Source: Roseiarcus sp963809245
Lineage (GTDB): Bacteria > Pseudomonadota > Alphaproteobacteria > Rhizobiales > Beijerinckiaceae
Reading direction: 5' to 3'
Assembly: GCA_963809245.1 (NCBI GenBank)
Contig: CAWEIU010000012.1
Coordinates: 620,001 to 684,000, forward strand
Length of the DNA stretch: 64,000 nucleotides
The stretch's first letter is position 1, and the number at the start of each line of letters is the position of its first letter. A program made the position numbers and the translations under genes. The notes beneath the pieces were generated by a model. It saw only the letters and a list, made by a program, of their open reading frames with translations, was not told the origin of the DNA and did not search any database. This document shows positions 50,553 through 60,002 of the stretch, in pieces.

Positions 50553-51860
50553 ATGACCGAATTCTCGCCGCGCGAGATCGTTTCCGAGCTCGACCGCTAC
50601 ATCGTCGGGCAGAAGGCCGCCAAGCGCGCGGTGGCGATCGCTTTGCGCAACCGCTGGCGTCGCCTGCGCCTCGTCTCGCCGATGCGCGAGGAGGTGATGC
50701 CCAAGAACATTCTGATGATCGGACCGACCGGCTGCGGCAAGACCGAAATCGCCCGGCGCCTCGCCAAGCTTGCCGGCGCGCCGTTCTTCAAGGTCGAAGC
50801 GACGAAATTCACCGAGGTCGGCTATGTCGGGCGCGACGTCGAGCAGATCGTGCGCGACCTGCTCGAGGTCGGCATCGCCCTCGTCAAGCAGAAGAAGCGC
50901 AAGGACATCGAAGCCAAGGCGGAACTTGCCGCCGAAGAGCGGATGCTCGACGCTCTTGTCGGCGCGGCGTCCTCGTCCACGACCCGCGAGACCTTCCGCC
51001 GCAAGCTGCGCGGAGGCGAACTCAACCACAAGGAAGTCGAGATCGAATTGCCGCAGAGCGGCGGCGGCATGCCGATGTTCGAGCTGCCGAACATGCCCGG
51101 CGCGTCGGTCGGCGCGATCAACCTCTCCGACATCTTCGGCAAGGGCTTCGGCCAGCGCCTCAAGCCCAAGCGCATGACGGTCGCCGAAGCGCACGAGCCT
51201 CTGGTCGCCGCCGAGGCCGAAAAGCTGCTCGACCAGGACCTCGTGGTGCGCGAAGCGATCCACGAGGTCGAGAGCAACGGCATCGTCTTCCTCGACGAGA
51301 TCGACAAGATCTGCGCCCGCGAGGGGCGGGGCGGCGCCGACGTTTCCCGCGAGGGCGTGCAGCGCGATCTGCTGCCCCTCATCGAGGGAACGACGGTTTC
51401 CACCAAGCACGGCGCGGTGAAGACGGACCATATTCTGTTCATCGCGTCTGGCGCATTCCACGTCTCGCGCCCGTCCGATTTGCTGCCCGAATTGCAGGGC
51501 CGCTTGCCGATCCGGGTCGAATTGTCGTCGCTGACCGAGGACGACTTCAAACGCATCCTCACCGAGACCGAGGCGAGCCTCATCAAGCAATATGTGGCGC
51601 TGATGGAGGCGGAGGGCGTGACGCTCAGCTTCGCCGACGACGCCATCGCGGCGATCGCGCGGGTCGCCGCCAAGGTCAACGCCAGCGTCGAGAACATCGG
51701 CGCGCGCCGCCTGCAGACGGTGATGGAGCGCGTGCTCGACGACGTGAGCTTCACCGCGCCGGACCGGGGGGGCGAGACGATCGTCATCGACGCGGCCTAC
51801 GTCGAATCGCACGTCGGCGACCTCGCCGACAACGCCGACCTCAGCCGTTTCATTCTGTGA
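50553..51860 (+). CDS. hslU: ATP-dependent protease ATPase subunit HslU
   Basis: A 435-residue AAA+ unfoldase paired with HslV. It starts FSPREIVSELDRYIVGQKAAKRAVAIALRNRWRR. Walker A is MIGPTGCGKTEIAR (about 55-68), followed by the pore loop FTEVGYVGRDVE. Walker B is GIVFLDEIDKI (about 244-254), and the C-terminal tail ends LSRFIL. The intermediate I-domain is about 110-230. Operon with hslV. Confidence 0.97.
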   Translation: MTEFSPREIVSELDRYIVGQKAAKRAVAIALRNRWRRLRLVSPMREEVMPKNILMIGPTGCGKTEIARRLAKLAGAPFFKVEATKFTEVGYVGRDVEQIVRDLLEVGIALVKQKKRKDIEAKAELAAEERMLDALVGAASSSTTRETFRRKLRGGELNHKEVEIELPQSGGGMPMFELPNMPGASVGAINLSDIFGKGFGQRLKPKRMTVAEAHEPLVAAEAEKLLDQDLVVREAIHEVESNGIVFLDEIDKICAREGRGGADVSREGVQRDLLPLIEGTTVSTKHGAVKTDHILFIASGAFHVSRPSDLLPELQGRLPIRVELSSLTEDDFKRILTETEASLIKQYVALMEAEGVTLSFADDAIAAIARVAAKVNASVENIGARRLQTVMERVLDDVSFTAPDRGGETIVIDAAYVESHVGDLADNADLSRFIL

Positions 51861-51937
51861 GCGGGCGCCTGCGCGGCAATTGAGGTATCGAGACCGCGCG
51901 GCGTTCGAGCAAATCGCTGCGCGATCCAGAGACGTGT

Positions 51938-52024
51938 GCGAGGAGCGTTAGCTCCGAAGCAATTCATTCCTCCGCTTGCATCGTCGGCGTCATCGGATTG
52001 CTTCGCTTCGCTCGCAAAGACGGG
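51938..52024. repeat. Decayed copy of the GTCATTGCGAGC-type repeat
   Basis: Contains GCGAGGAGCG...CTCCGAAGCAATTC on the left and GTCATCGGATTGCTTCGCTTCGCTCGCAAAGACGGGG on the right, the same ends as the copies at 11481 and 19971 but with more differences. It fills most of the 200-base gap between hslU and the ACT-domain gene. Confidence 0.65.
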
Positions 52025-52058
52025 GTCGGTTCAGACAAAACAGACGGAGGAGTTGAGC

Positions 52059-52592
52059 ATGACGACGCCGCTCGTGTTGACGTTCATCGGCCGCGACAGG
52101 CCGGGCCTCGTGAACGCCATCTCGCAGAAGGTGGCCGCCGCCGGCGGCACGTGGCTGGAAAGCCGCCTCGCGCGCCTGGCCGGCGAATTCGCGGGCATTT
52201 TGCTCGTCGGCGTGCCGGAGGCGAATGTCGCGGACTTCTCCGCCGCGCTTCGCGATCTCGAGGCGAACGGGTTGCGCGTCACCGTCGAGCGGAGCGCCGC
52301 CTCTGTCTCCCCGCCGAGCGAGCGGATCGTCGAACTCGCCCTCGTCGGTAACGAGCGGCCCGGCATCGTGCGCGACGTCACGCAAGCCTTGACGCAGCTC
52401 GGCGTCAACATCGAGGAGTTCGTAAGCGGCGTCGAGGCGGCCCCTTTCACCGGCACCGAGATGTTCCGCGCTTCGGCGCGGCTGCGCATTCCCGACGGGC
52501 TCAGCGGCGACGATCTGCGTAAGACGCTCGAACGGCTGGCCGGCGAGATGATGGTCGATCTGACCGTCACCGAGGGGAAGGCCAAAGCGTGA
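52059..52592 (+). CDS. Tandem ACT-domain regulator (GcvR-like)
   Basis: A 177-residue protein of two ACT domains. The first begins LVLTFIGRDRPGLVNAISQKVAAAGGTWLESRLARLAG (about 5-42), the second VELALVGNERPGIVRDVTQALTQLGVNIEEF (about 94-124). This is the GcvR/glycine cleavage repressor architecture; it probably senses an amino acid and acts through a partner, since no DNA-binding domain is present. No gcv genes are nearby. GGAGG precedes the ATG. Confidence 0.88.
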   Translation: MTTPLVLTFIGRDRPGLVNAISQKVAAAGGTWLESRLARLAGEFAGILLVGVPEANVADFSAALRDLEANGLRVTVERSAASVSPPSERIVELALVGNERPGIVRDVTQALTQLGVNIEEFVSGVEAAPFTGTEMFRASARLRIPDGLSGDDLRKTLERLAGEMMVDLTVTEGKAKA

Positions 52593-52605
52593 GGCGGGTT
52601 CGCGC

Positions 52606-54912
52606 CTACTTCGGATAGGGGATGCGCAACCCCACTTCGCGCATACGCCGGAGGATGTCGAAATTCATCTCGCTGCGTATGCGCTCGGCCAGCACGACGT
52701 CGTCGACGAAGCAGATGAGCTGGAACTTGAGCGCCCAATCGGCGAATTCGTGGAACAGCACCTGAGGCGCGGGAAAGGAGAGGACGGCGTCCTGCGCCTT
52801 CGCGGCGGCGATCAGAAGCTCCCGCACGAGTTCGACGTCGCTCTCGTAGGCGACGTTGACGGCGAGCACGATGCGCCCCGTGCGGTCGGCGTGCATCCAG
52901 TTCTTCACCGCGCCGCCGACCAGGGTCGCGTTTGGAACGATCAGCGTGCCGCGGTCGAAGGTCTCGATCTCGGTGGCGCGCGCGTTGATGCGTCGCACGA
53001 AGCCCTGCTCCGCGCCGACCACCACCCAATCGCCGACACGGATGCCGCGCTCCCATAGGAGAATGAGCCCGGAAACGAAATTGTTGGCGATCGACTGCAA
53101 GCCGAAGCCGATACCGACCGAGAGCGCGCCGGCGACGATCGTCACCCGCTCGAAATCGAGCCCGAGCTGAGCGCCGCTGAGCATCAGCGCGGTCAGCACG
53201 CCGACGTAGCCGACGATCGTGCGGATCGAATTCCTGACGCCCGCGTCGAGGTGGGTGCGCGGCAGGTAGCGCTCGGCGAGCCAATTCTGCACCGCGCGGG
53301 TCACCACCATGGCGACCACGAGCACCATCCCGGCGATCACCAGCGTCGAGACCGAGAGCGTGACGCCGCCGATCTTCATCCCGAAGTAGGCGGCGCGGAG
53401 CGTCGAAGCGAAGTCCTGCGAGACGCTCCATGGCCCTAGAATGAGCGCGACGCCCGCGACCACGATCGCGAGCCGCGCGAAACCCTGAACCAGCACGACG
53501 ACCTGCTCGAGCGCGTCGCGCTTGAGGCCGATCATCGTCATCAGGCCGCGGCCGATCGGCGCGCTGGGGCGCAGCAACTCTTCGGCGCCCTGCTGCACGA
53601 TGACGTCGATCACGTAGAGCGCCGTCGCGATGATGGCGACGAACAGGGTTTGATTGACGAGGAACGTCGCGAAGGCGATGTAGCCGGCGAGGGTCGCGCC
53701 GAGAATGACGGCGACGAGCGCCCAGAGCAGCACCCGAACCGCCGCTAAAGGTTCGCGCGCCGGGGCGCCGGGCGCTCCAGCCGCCGTCTGCGCGGCCATC
53801 AGCCGCAAGGTGCGCGCCATCAGAATCGCGAAGAGGGCGGATCCGACGGCCCGCCCGGCCACGGCGATGTTCAGCGAACCGACCGCGTCGACGAGCGGCT
53901 CCAGCAGCCGCTCCGCCGCCAGGATCGCCGCGACGGACAGCCACAGGCTGTAGAGAAGCGCGGCGACGCGGTCAGGCACGTCGACCAGGCGCCAGTTGGG
54001 GCGGCGCGGCGCGAGCAATCCTCGGCCGAGCGCGCTGCTGACGACGATCAGCCGCAGCCCGTCGAGCAGCGCGTCGAGCGAGCCTTGCATGCGAGGGTCG
54101 GAGATGTCGAAGAAGTCGAGCGCATAGACGAGCGCCGCCAGGGCCAGCAGCGGCAGCACCGCGAGCACCAGGATGGTCCAGGCGGCGGCGAGGGCTCGGC
54201 GCAGACGGCTCGGCGCGGCAGCCGCGGGATCGCGCGCGACGACGCGCCGGGTCACCCATTGCAACGGCGCCCACGCAGCGGCGATCGCAAGGGCGACGGC
54301 GAGAAGGCCGAAAGCCTCGGCGGGGGTGACGCGCGCCGCGAGGCCGTGCATCCAATCGCGCAGATTGGCGCTGACCGCCTTGACGTCGCCCGGCGCCTCC
54401 TGAGCGACCTCGAACCAAAGCAGCGGGCTGAGGACGCTCGAAGTCTGCGTGAAGGTCTGACGGGCGAAGAGGTCGCGGCGGGCGGCGCCGATGCGCGAAT
54501 TGTCGTCGTCGATCTGCAGCAGCAGGGCGCGCGCGGAGCGAACGTCGGCGGCGAGCGCGTCATGCTTCTGGCGCTCGGCGGCGATCTCCGCGTTCGCGGC
54601 GTCGGTGAGCTGCGCGTCCTGGGACTTCGGGGTCAGTTCGTTGAGCCGCTTCCGTGAGGCTTCGAGCCGCGGCGCGAGGTCGGCGAGCACCGCCTGCAAC
54701 TGGAGTGCGACCGGGTCGGTCTCCGAGCGCAGCCGCTCGAGGTCCGCCACGGTGAGATTGTCGGCTTTGAGGCCCGTGTCGATCTCGGCGAGCACCGCGC
54801 GCGCCGTCTCGAGGGTCTGGTGATTCGTGTCGTCGCCTCCCGCGTACGCCGCGAAGGCGAACGGGATCAGCGACGCCAGGATCAGCAGGCGAAGGGCGCG
54901 AAGGATGGCCAA
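52606..54912 (-). CDS. DUF3772/MscS-type mechanosensitive channel
   Basis: A 768-residue membrane protein. A signal peptide (AILRALRLLILASLIPFAFAAYA) leads into a periplasmic coiled-coil DUF3772 domain (about 30-200), about ten membrane spans (about 200-590), and the MscS pore and beta domain: LDFERVTIVAGALSVGIGFGLQSIANNFVSGLILLWERGIRVGDWV (about 590-640). TTG 54912 is chosen because GGGGAG precedes it and it gives the signal peptide; ATG 54954 in the same frame is possible. It releases solutes on osmotic downshift. Converges with the ACT gene and diverges from hisZ. Confidence 0.88.
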   Translation of the reverse strand: MAILRALRLLILASLIPFAFAAYAGGDDTNHQTLETARAVLAEIDTGLKADNLTVADLERLRSETDPVALQLQAVLADLAPRLEASRKRLNELTPKSQDAQLTDAANAEIAAERQKHDALAADVRSARALLLQIDDDNSRIGAARRDLFARQTFTQTSSVLSPLLWFEVAQEAPGDVKAVSANLRDWMHGLAARVTPAEAFGLLAVALAIAAAWAPLQWVTRRVVARDPAAAAPSRLRRALAAAWTILVLAVLPLLALAALVYALDFFDISDPRMQGSLDALLDGLRLIVVSSALGRGLLAPRRPNWRLVDVPDRVAALLYSLWLSVAAILAAERLLEPLVDAVGSLNIAVAGRAVGSALFAILMARTLRLMAAQTAAGAPGAPAREPLAAVRVLLWALVAVILGATLAGYIAFATFLVNQTLFVAIIATALYVIDVIVQQGAEELLRPSAPIGRGLMTMIGLKRDALEQVVVLVQGFARLAIVVAGVALILGPWSVSQDFASTLRAAYFGMKIGGVTLSVSTLVIAGMVLVVAMVVTRAVQNWLAERYLPRTHLDAGVRNSIRTIVGYVGVLTALMLSGAQLGLDFERVTIVAGALSVGIGFGLQSIANNFVSGLILLWERGIRVGDWVVVGAEQGFVRRINARATEIETFDRGTLIVPNATLVGGAVKNWMHADRTGRIVLAVNVAYESDVELVRELLIAAAKAQDAVLSFPAPQVLFHEFADWALKFQLICFVDDVVLAERIRSEMNFDILRRMREVGLRIPYPK

Positions 54913-55073
54913 ACGACTCCCCGTTATGATTCGGCGCGGGGCGCCTCGTCGCATCCGACCATGGCCGCCCTGTGGCCGCAATGGGCGTCGACTCCATTCA
55001 CCTTGGAACTGGAAAAGGGCTGCACGCGGCGCAAGGCTTTGTTAAAGGAGGCCGCGAATTTGAGGAAAATGTC

Positions 55074-56231
55074 TTGAACCTGACCCCAGCCCAGTCGGCC
55101 GAGGCGCCCGGACCGGATGCGTGCAAGCTCGGCGCGGGCGAGCAGGCGCTCGCCTACTTCCTTGCCGCCGGGTTTTCCCGCCTCGAACCGCCGGTCCTGC
55201 AGCCGGCGTCGGTCTTTCTCGACATGTCCGGCGAGGACATCCGCGGCCGTCTCTACCTGACGACCGACGCTTCGGGCGCGGAACTCTGCCTGCGCCCCGA
55301 CTACACCGTGCCGGTCTGCCTCGCTTACCTCGCCTCTTCCGAGGCCGGCCGTCCGGCGCAATACGCCTATCTCGGCCCGGTCTTCCGCGCGCGAGCGGGG
55401 CAAAGCGGCGAAATGACGCAGACGGGCCTCGAGAGCTATGGCCGCACCGACACCGAGGCGGCCGACGCGGAAATCCTCGCCTTGTCGCTCGAGGCGGCGG
55501 AGCAGGCGGGCGCCGGCCCGCTGACGGTGCGTCTCGGCGACGCCCGGCTGTTCGACAGCGCGCTCGCCGCGCTCGGCCTCCCCGAGGTTTGGCTCCGCCG
55601 GGTGCGGCGCGGCCTTGCGCGCGGCAGGGCGCTTGAGGCGATCCTCGTCGGCAACGGGCACGCTGCGATCGCGCAGCCGGGGGTTCTCGCCGCGCTCGAA
55701 AGCGCCGACCACGCGGGCGCCAAGGCGCTCGTCGAGGATCTGCTGGCGATCGCCGGCATCAAGGCGGTGGGCGGCCGCAGCGCCGGCGAGATCGCGGATC
55801 GTTTCCTCGAGCAAGCCGCCGCCCGGTCCGAGGCCCGCGTCAGCGCCGAGCAGCAGGAGGTGCTGCGGCGCTTTCTGGCTATTTCAGGCGATCCTGACGC
55901 CGCATCCCGCCAACTCCGGCAGCTTGCGGCGGACGCTCGGCTCGATTTCGGCGGCGCGCTCGACGCTTTCGACCAGCGCACCGGCTTCCTCGCCGCGCGC
56001 GGCATGAAGATCGAGGATTTCGTCTTCTCCGCCGCCTTCGTGCGCGACCTCGATTATTACACCGGCTTCGTGTTCGAGGCCGTCGACGCGACGCGGCCGG
56101 ACGCCCGGCCGGCGATCGGCGGCGGCCGCTACGACGGCCTTGCGCGCCGCCTCGGCGCCGCGAACGATGTGCCGGCGGTGGGCGCGGCCGTCTGGGTCGA
56201 CCGTTTGCCGAGCGCAGGAGTGAGCGCATGA
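55074..56231 (+). CDS. hisZ: ATP phosphoribosyltransferase regulatory subunit
   Basis: A 385-residue HisZ, a catalytically dead HisRS paralogue that regulates HisG. Class II synthetase-like parts are visible: FSRLEPPVLQPASVFLDMSGEDIRGRLYLTTDASGAELCLRPDYTVPVC (about 32-82), AYLGPVFRAR (about 99-108), and DYYTGFVFEA (about 328-337) with GGGRYDGL (about 353-360). No anticodon domain is present. TTG 55074 follows GAGGA; an in-frame ATG at 54972 would overlap the divergent gene's leader. hisG follows with a 4-base overlap. Confidence 0.92.
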   Translation: MNLTPAQSAEAPGPDACKLGAGEQALAYFLAAGFSRLEPPVLQPASVFLDMSGEDIRGRLYLTTDASGAELCLRPDYTVPVCLAYLASSEAGRPAQYAYLGPVFRARAGQSGEMTQTGLESYGRTDTEAADAEILALSLEAAEQAGAGPLTVRLGDARLFDSALAALGLPEVWLRRVRRGLARGRALEAILVGNGHAAIAQPGVLAALESADHAGAKALVEDLLAIAGIKAVGGRSAGEIADRFLEQAAARSEARVSAEQQEVLRRFLAISGDPDAASRQLRQLAADARLDFGGALDAFDQRTGFLAARGMKIEDFVFSAAFVRDLDYYTGFVFEAVDATRPDARPAIGGGRYDGLARRLGAANDVPAVGAAVWVDRLPSAGVSA

Positions 56232-57220
56232 CTATCGAGGCCGATGCGCCGCTCGTCCTCGCCGTGCCCTCGAAGGGGCGGCTGCAGGAGAACGCCACCG
56301 CCTTTTTTGCCCGGGCCGGGCTCGAATTCGTCCAGGGGCGGGGCGCGCGCGACTACCGCGGCGCGATCGCCGACCTGCCCGGCGTCGAAGTCGCCTTTCT
56401 CTCGGCTTCCGAGATTGTCGGCCAGCTCGCCGCCGGCGCCGTCCACTTCGGCGTCACCGGCGAAGACCTGGTGCGCGAGAACGTGCCGGAGGCGGACGCT
56501 CGTCTTGCGCTGCTCGCCCCGCTCGGCTTCGGGCGGGCCAATGTTGTCGTCGCGGCCCCCGAGGCCTGGATCGACGTGCGCACAATGGCCGATTTGGAGG
56601 ACGTCGCGGCCAACTACCGCGCCCGGCGCGGCGAGCGGATGCGGGTGGCGACGAAATACGTCAACCTGACCCGCCGGTTTTTCGCCGAGCACGGCGTCGC
56701 CGACTATCGCATCGTCGAGAGCCTCGGCGCGACCGAAGGGGCGCCCGCCGCCGGCGCGGCGGAACTCATCGTCGACATCACCACGACCGGCGCCACCCTT
56801 GCCGCCAACGCATTGAAGACGCTGGACGACGGGACGATCCTGCGGTCGCAGGCGATGCTCGTCGCATCCCCCCAGGCGTGCTGGACGCCGACGGCGCGCG
56901 CCGCCGCGCGGGCGATCCTGATGCGGGTCGCGGCGACCGAGGGCGCTCGCAAGGCGCGCGAAATCCGCGCGCGCCTGCCGACGCCTGTACATGTCGTGGT
57001 CGAAAAAGCCTGCGCGATTTTCGACGCGACCCCGGCTTTCGGCGAGGAGGCCGACCCTCACGGTTTCGTCGCGCTGCACTGCGCCCGCTCCAAGGCGGCC
57101 GACCTCGCGGATTGGCTGCTGGCGCAAGGCGCCGAGCGGGTGAGCGTGGTGGCGCTCGAGCAGGTGTTCGACGCCCGCAACCCGCTCTTCGAGGCGCTGG
57201 AGGCGCGAATCGGCAAATAG
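56228..57220 (+). CDS. hisG: ATP phosphoribosyltransferase, extended form
   Basis: A 330-residue first enzyme of histidine synthesis. VLAVPSKGRLQENATAFF (about 12-29), GVTGEDLVRE (about 75-84) and the PRPP loop IVDITTTGATLAANAL (about 180-195) are visible. An about 100-residue C-terminal part beyond the short form is present, as in Bradyrhizobium-type HisG as I remember, even though HisZ is encoded just upstream. It is separated from the hisB-hisF cluster by about 36 kb. Confidence 0.95.
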   Translation: MTIEADAPLVLAVPSKGRLQENATAFFARAGLEFVQGRGARDYRGAIADLPGVEVAFLSASEIVGQLAAGAVHFGVTGEDLVRENVPEADARLALLAPLGFGRANVVVAAPEAWIDVRTMADLEDVAANYRARRGERMRVATKYVNLTRRFFAEHGVADYRIVESLGATEGAPAAGAAELIVDITTTGATLAANALKTLDDGTILRSQAMLVASPQACWTPTARAAARAILMRVAATEGARKAREIRARLPTPVHVVVEKACAIFDATPAFGEEADPHGFVALHCARSKAADLADWLLAQGAERVSVVALEQVFDARNPLFEALEARIGK

Positions 57221-57335
57221 AGGCGCCTGTCGCTCCTTCGTTTGGCCTCATTTTTCCCGCCTTTTTTCGCTTCCCGTTCACCTTTGGCGCGAGATGCGCT
57301 AGACGACGCAGGCTCAAGCCAGGGACTCACGGAAG

Positions 57336-58739
57336 TTGCGCTATATCTCAACGCGCGGCGAAGCGCCGACGCTCGGGTTTTCCGAGGCGATGCTCGCCGG
57401 GCTCGCCCGCGACGGCGGCCTCTATACGCCTCTGACGACGCCGCGGACGGCGCCGGAGGATATTCGCACGCTCGCGGGACTTTCCTACGCCGCCGCCGCC
57501 ACCCGCGTCGTTCGCCCCTTCGTCGGCGACGACATCGATGAACCCGCTCTCTTGGCGCTTGCCGAGGACGCCTACTCAGGGTTCCGCCATGCCGCGACCG
57601 CGCCGCTAACGCAGCTCGGCGATAATCTCTTCCTGCTCGAGCTGTTTCACGGGCCGACGCTGGCGTTCAAGGACTTCGCCATGCAATGGCTCGGCCGGCT
57701 GATGAACCGGGCCCTGAAGCAGCGCGGCGCGCGGGCGACCATCCTCGGCGCGACCTCGGGCGACACGGGCGCAGCGGCGATCGACGCGTTCGGCGGCCAG
57801 TTGCAGACCGACGTCTTCATCCTCTTCCCGCATGGCCGCGTCTCCGACGTTCAGCGCCGGCAGATGACCACCGTCGACAAGCCGAACGTCCATGCGCTGG
57901 CGATCGAGGGGACGTTCGACGACTGCCAGGCGATCGTGAAGCGGCTGTTCAATGATCTTCCCTTCCGCGACGAGATGAAGCTGTCGGGCGTCAATTCGAT
58001 CAATTGGGCGCGCATCCTCGCGCAGATCGTCTATTATTTCACGAGCGCGGTCACGCTCGGCGCGCCGGACCGGCGGGTTTCCTTCACCGTGCCGACCGGC
58101 AATTTCGGCGACGTGCTCGCCGGCTATTACGCGAAGCGTATGGGCCTGCCGATCGATCGCCTGACCATCGCCACCAACGAGAATGACATTCTCGCCCGGG
58201 CGCTGGCGAGCGGCGTCTATAAGCCGCTCGGCGTCAAGGCGACGCAGTCGCCGTCGATGGACATCCAGATTTCCTCGAACTTCGAGCGCCTCCTGTTCGA
58301 AGCCTATGATCGCGACGCGGCCGCCGTCCGCGGGCTGATGGGCGGCCTCGCGCAATCCGGCGAGTTCGCTATCGCCGCGAGCCCGCTAGCCGCCATTCGC
58401 CGCGATTTCGACGCTTCCCGAGTCGACGAGGAGGCTTGCGCCGCCGAAATCGGCCGCGTCTATCGCGAGAGCGGAGTGGTGATCGATCCGCACAGCGCCG
58501 TCGCCGTCAATGCGGCGCGCCGCGCCTTCGAGCGCGATCCCGCGACGCCGTCGATCGCGCTCGCGACTGCACACCCCGCGAAGTTCCCCGACGCGGTCGC
58601 ACGGGCGATCGGCAAGCGCCCGGAGCTGCCGGCGCATCTGATCGACATCGAAACGCGCAAGGAACGCTTCAGCGTGCTTCCGAACGACGCCGCTACGGTG
58701 GCCCACTTTGTGCGCGAACGCGCGAGGGCTTTGGCGTGA
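57336..58739 (+). CDS. thrC: Threonine synthase
   Basis: A 467-residue PLP enzyme converting O-phosphohomoserine to threonine. It starts RYISTRGEAPTLGFSEAMLAGLARDGGLYTP. The PLP lysine is in PTLAFKDFAMQ (about 107-117), followed by LGATSGDTGAAAID (about 138-151). TTG is the start codon (57336). The stop overlaps the GTG start of the peptidase gene. Confidence 0.96.
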   Translation: MRYISTRGEAPTLGFSEAMLAGLARDGGLYTPLTTPRTAPEDIRTLAGLSYAAAATRVVRPFVGDDIDEPALLALAEDAYSGFRHAATAPLTQLGDNLFLLELFHGPTLAFKDFAMQWLGRLMNRALKQRGARATILGATSGDTGAAAIDAFGGQLQTDVFILFPHGRVSDVQRRQMTTVDKPNVHALAIEGTFDDCQAIVKRLFNDLPFRDEMKLSGVNSINWARILAQIVYYFTSAVTLGAPDRRVSFTVPTGNFGDVLAGYYAKRMGLPIDRLTIATNENDILARALASGVYKPLGVKATQSPSMDIQISSNFERLLFEAYDRDAAAVRGLMGGLAQSGEFAIAASPLAAIRRDFDASRVDEEACAAEIGRVYRESGVVIDPHSAVAVNAARRAFERDPATPSIALATAHPAKFPDAVARAIGKRPELPAHLIDIETRKERFSVLPNDAATVAHFVRERARALA

Positions 58740-59998
58740 GCGTGCGCGTCACTACTCTTCCCTCGGGCCTGAGGGTCGTCACCGACGCCGCGGCGCACCT
58801 GCGAACGGCCTCGCTCGGCGTCTTCGTCTCGGCCGGTTCGCGCAATGAGACGGACCAGGAGCACGGCCTCTCGCATCTGCTCGAACATATGGCGTTCAAG
58901 GGCACGCGCCGGCGCAATGCGCGGGAAATCGCCGAGGCGATCGAGAATGCGGGCGGCGACCTCAATGCCGAGACCGGCGTCGAGCAGACCGCCTATTTCG
59001 CCCGCGTGCTCGGCGAGGACGTCGATCTCGCACTCGACGTGCTCGCGGACATTCTCACCGAGAGCCGCTTCGATCCTGAGGAACTCGGCCGCGAGAAGAA
59101 CGTCATCATCCAGGAGATCGGCGCGGTCGAGGACACGCCGGACGATCTGGTGTTCGACTACTTCACCGCCGCCGCCTGGCCGGGACAGCCGATCGGACGG
59201 CCGATTCTCGGCACCCGCGAAGGCGTGAGCGCCTTCAACAGCGACGCCATCGACGCTTATTTACGCCGCCACTACCGCTCCGGCGCGACGGTCGTCGCCG
59301 CGGCGGGCGCGGTCGATCACGACCAGGTCGTCGCCCGCGCGGAGCAGCTTCTCAAAGGCCTTGGCGGCGAGACCGCCGAGCCGCCCGCGGCCGCGGCCTA
59401 TCGGGGCGGCGAAATCCTGGTCAAGAAGAAGCTTGAACAGACTCATATCGTCGTCGGCTTCGAGGGACGTGCGATCGAGGCGCCCGATCGCGACGCGGCG
59501 CATGTGTTCGCGGCAGCGACCGGCGGCGGCATGTCGTCGCGTCTCTTCCAGGAGGTGCGCGAGAAGCGCGGCCTCGCTTATTCCATCTACGCCTTCCACT
59601 GGGCGTATTCGGATTCGGGTCTGTTCGGCTTTTACGCTGGCGCGGCAGCAAAAGACGTCGGCGAGCTCGTTCGGGCTTCGCTCGACTGCCTCTCCGCGGC
59701 GGCCGAACGCCTCACCGAGGACGAGATCCGCCGCGCCAAGGCGCAATTGAAGGTCTCGACGCTGACGGCGCTCGAATCGCCGAGCGCCCGCGCCCACCAG
59801 ATCGCGCGCCAGACGTTCATCTATGGACGCCCGCTCTCCCTCGAGGACATGCTCGGCCGGATCGACGCCATCACCGTCGAGGACGTCCGCCGGGTCGGGG
59901 CGGCGATGTTGACGTCGACGCCGACCGTCGCGGCGATCGGCAGCGTCGGCAAGGCTCTCGATTCGGCCGGCGTCGCCGCGCGCCTGGGCGGGGGCTGA
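58736..59998 (+). CDS. M16-family zinc peptidase
   Basis: A 420-residue processing-peptidase-like metalloprotease. The inverted zinc motif HxxEH is GLSHLLEHMAFKGT (about 43-56), with the third ligand Glu in GVEQTAYFARVL region downstream (about 80-130). The C-terminal half has the conserved KRGLAYSIYAFHWAYSDSGLF (about 278-298). Coupled to thrC by GTGA overlap, a common pair in alphaproteobacteria. Cytoplasmic or periplasmic location is unclear because no signal peptide is present. Confidence 0.93.
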   Translation: MSVRVTTLPSGLRVVTDAAAHLRTASLGVFVSAGSRNETDQEHGLSHLLEHMAFKGTRRRNAREIAEAIENAGGDLNAETGVEQTAYFARVLGEDVDLALDVLADILTESRFDPEELGREKNVIIQEIGAVEDTPDDLVFDYFTAAAWPGQPIGRPILGTREGVSAFNSDAIDAYLRRHYRSGATVVAAAGAVDHDQVVARAEQLLKGLGGETAEPPAAAAYRGGEILVKKKLEQTHIVVGFEGRAIEAPDRDAAHVFAAATGGGMSSRLFQEVREKRGLAYSIYAFHWAYSDSGLFGFYAGAAAKDVGELVRASLDCLSAAAERLTEDEIRRAKAQLKVSTLTALESPSARAHQIARQTFIYGRPLSLEDMLGRIDAITVEDVRRVGAAMLTSTPTVAAIGSVGKALDSAGVAARLGGG

Positions 59999-60002
59999 CC
60001 GC

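Noticed and set aside
54972..55073. Longer N-terminus of hisZ from an ATG
   Set aside because: The extra 34 residues have no HisZ similarity and overlap the leader of the divergent channel gene; the TTG with GAGGA upstream fits better.
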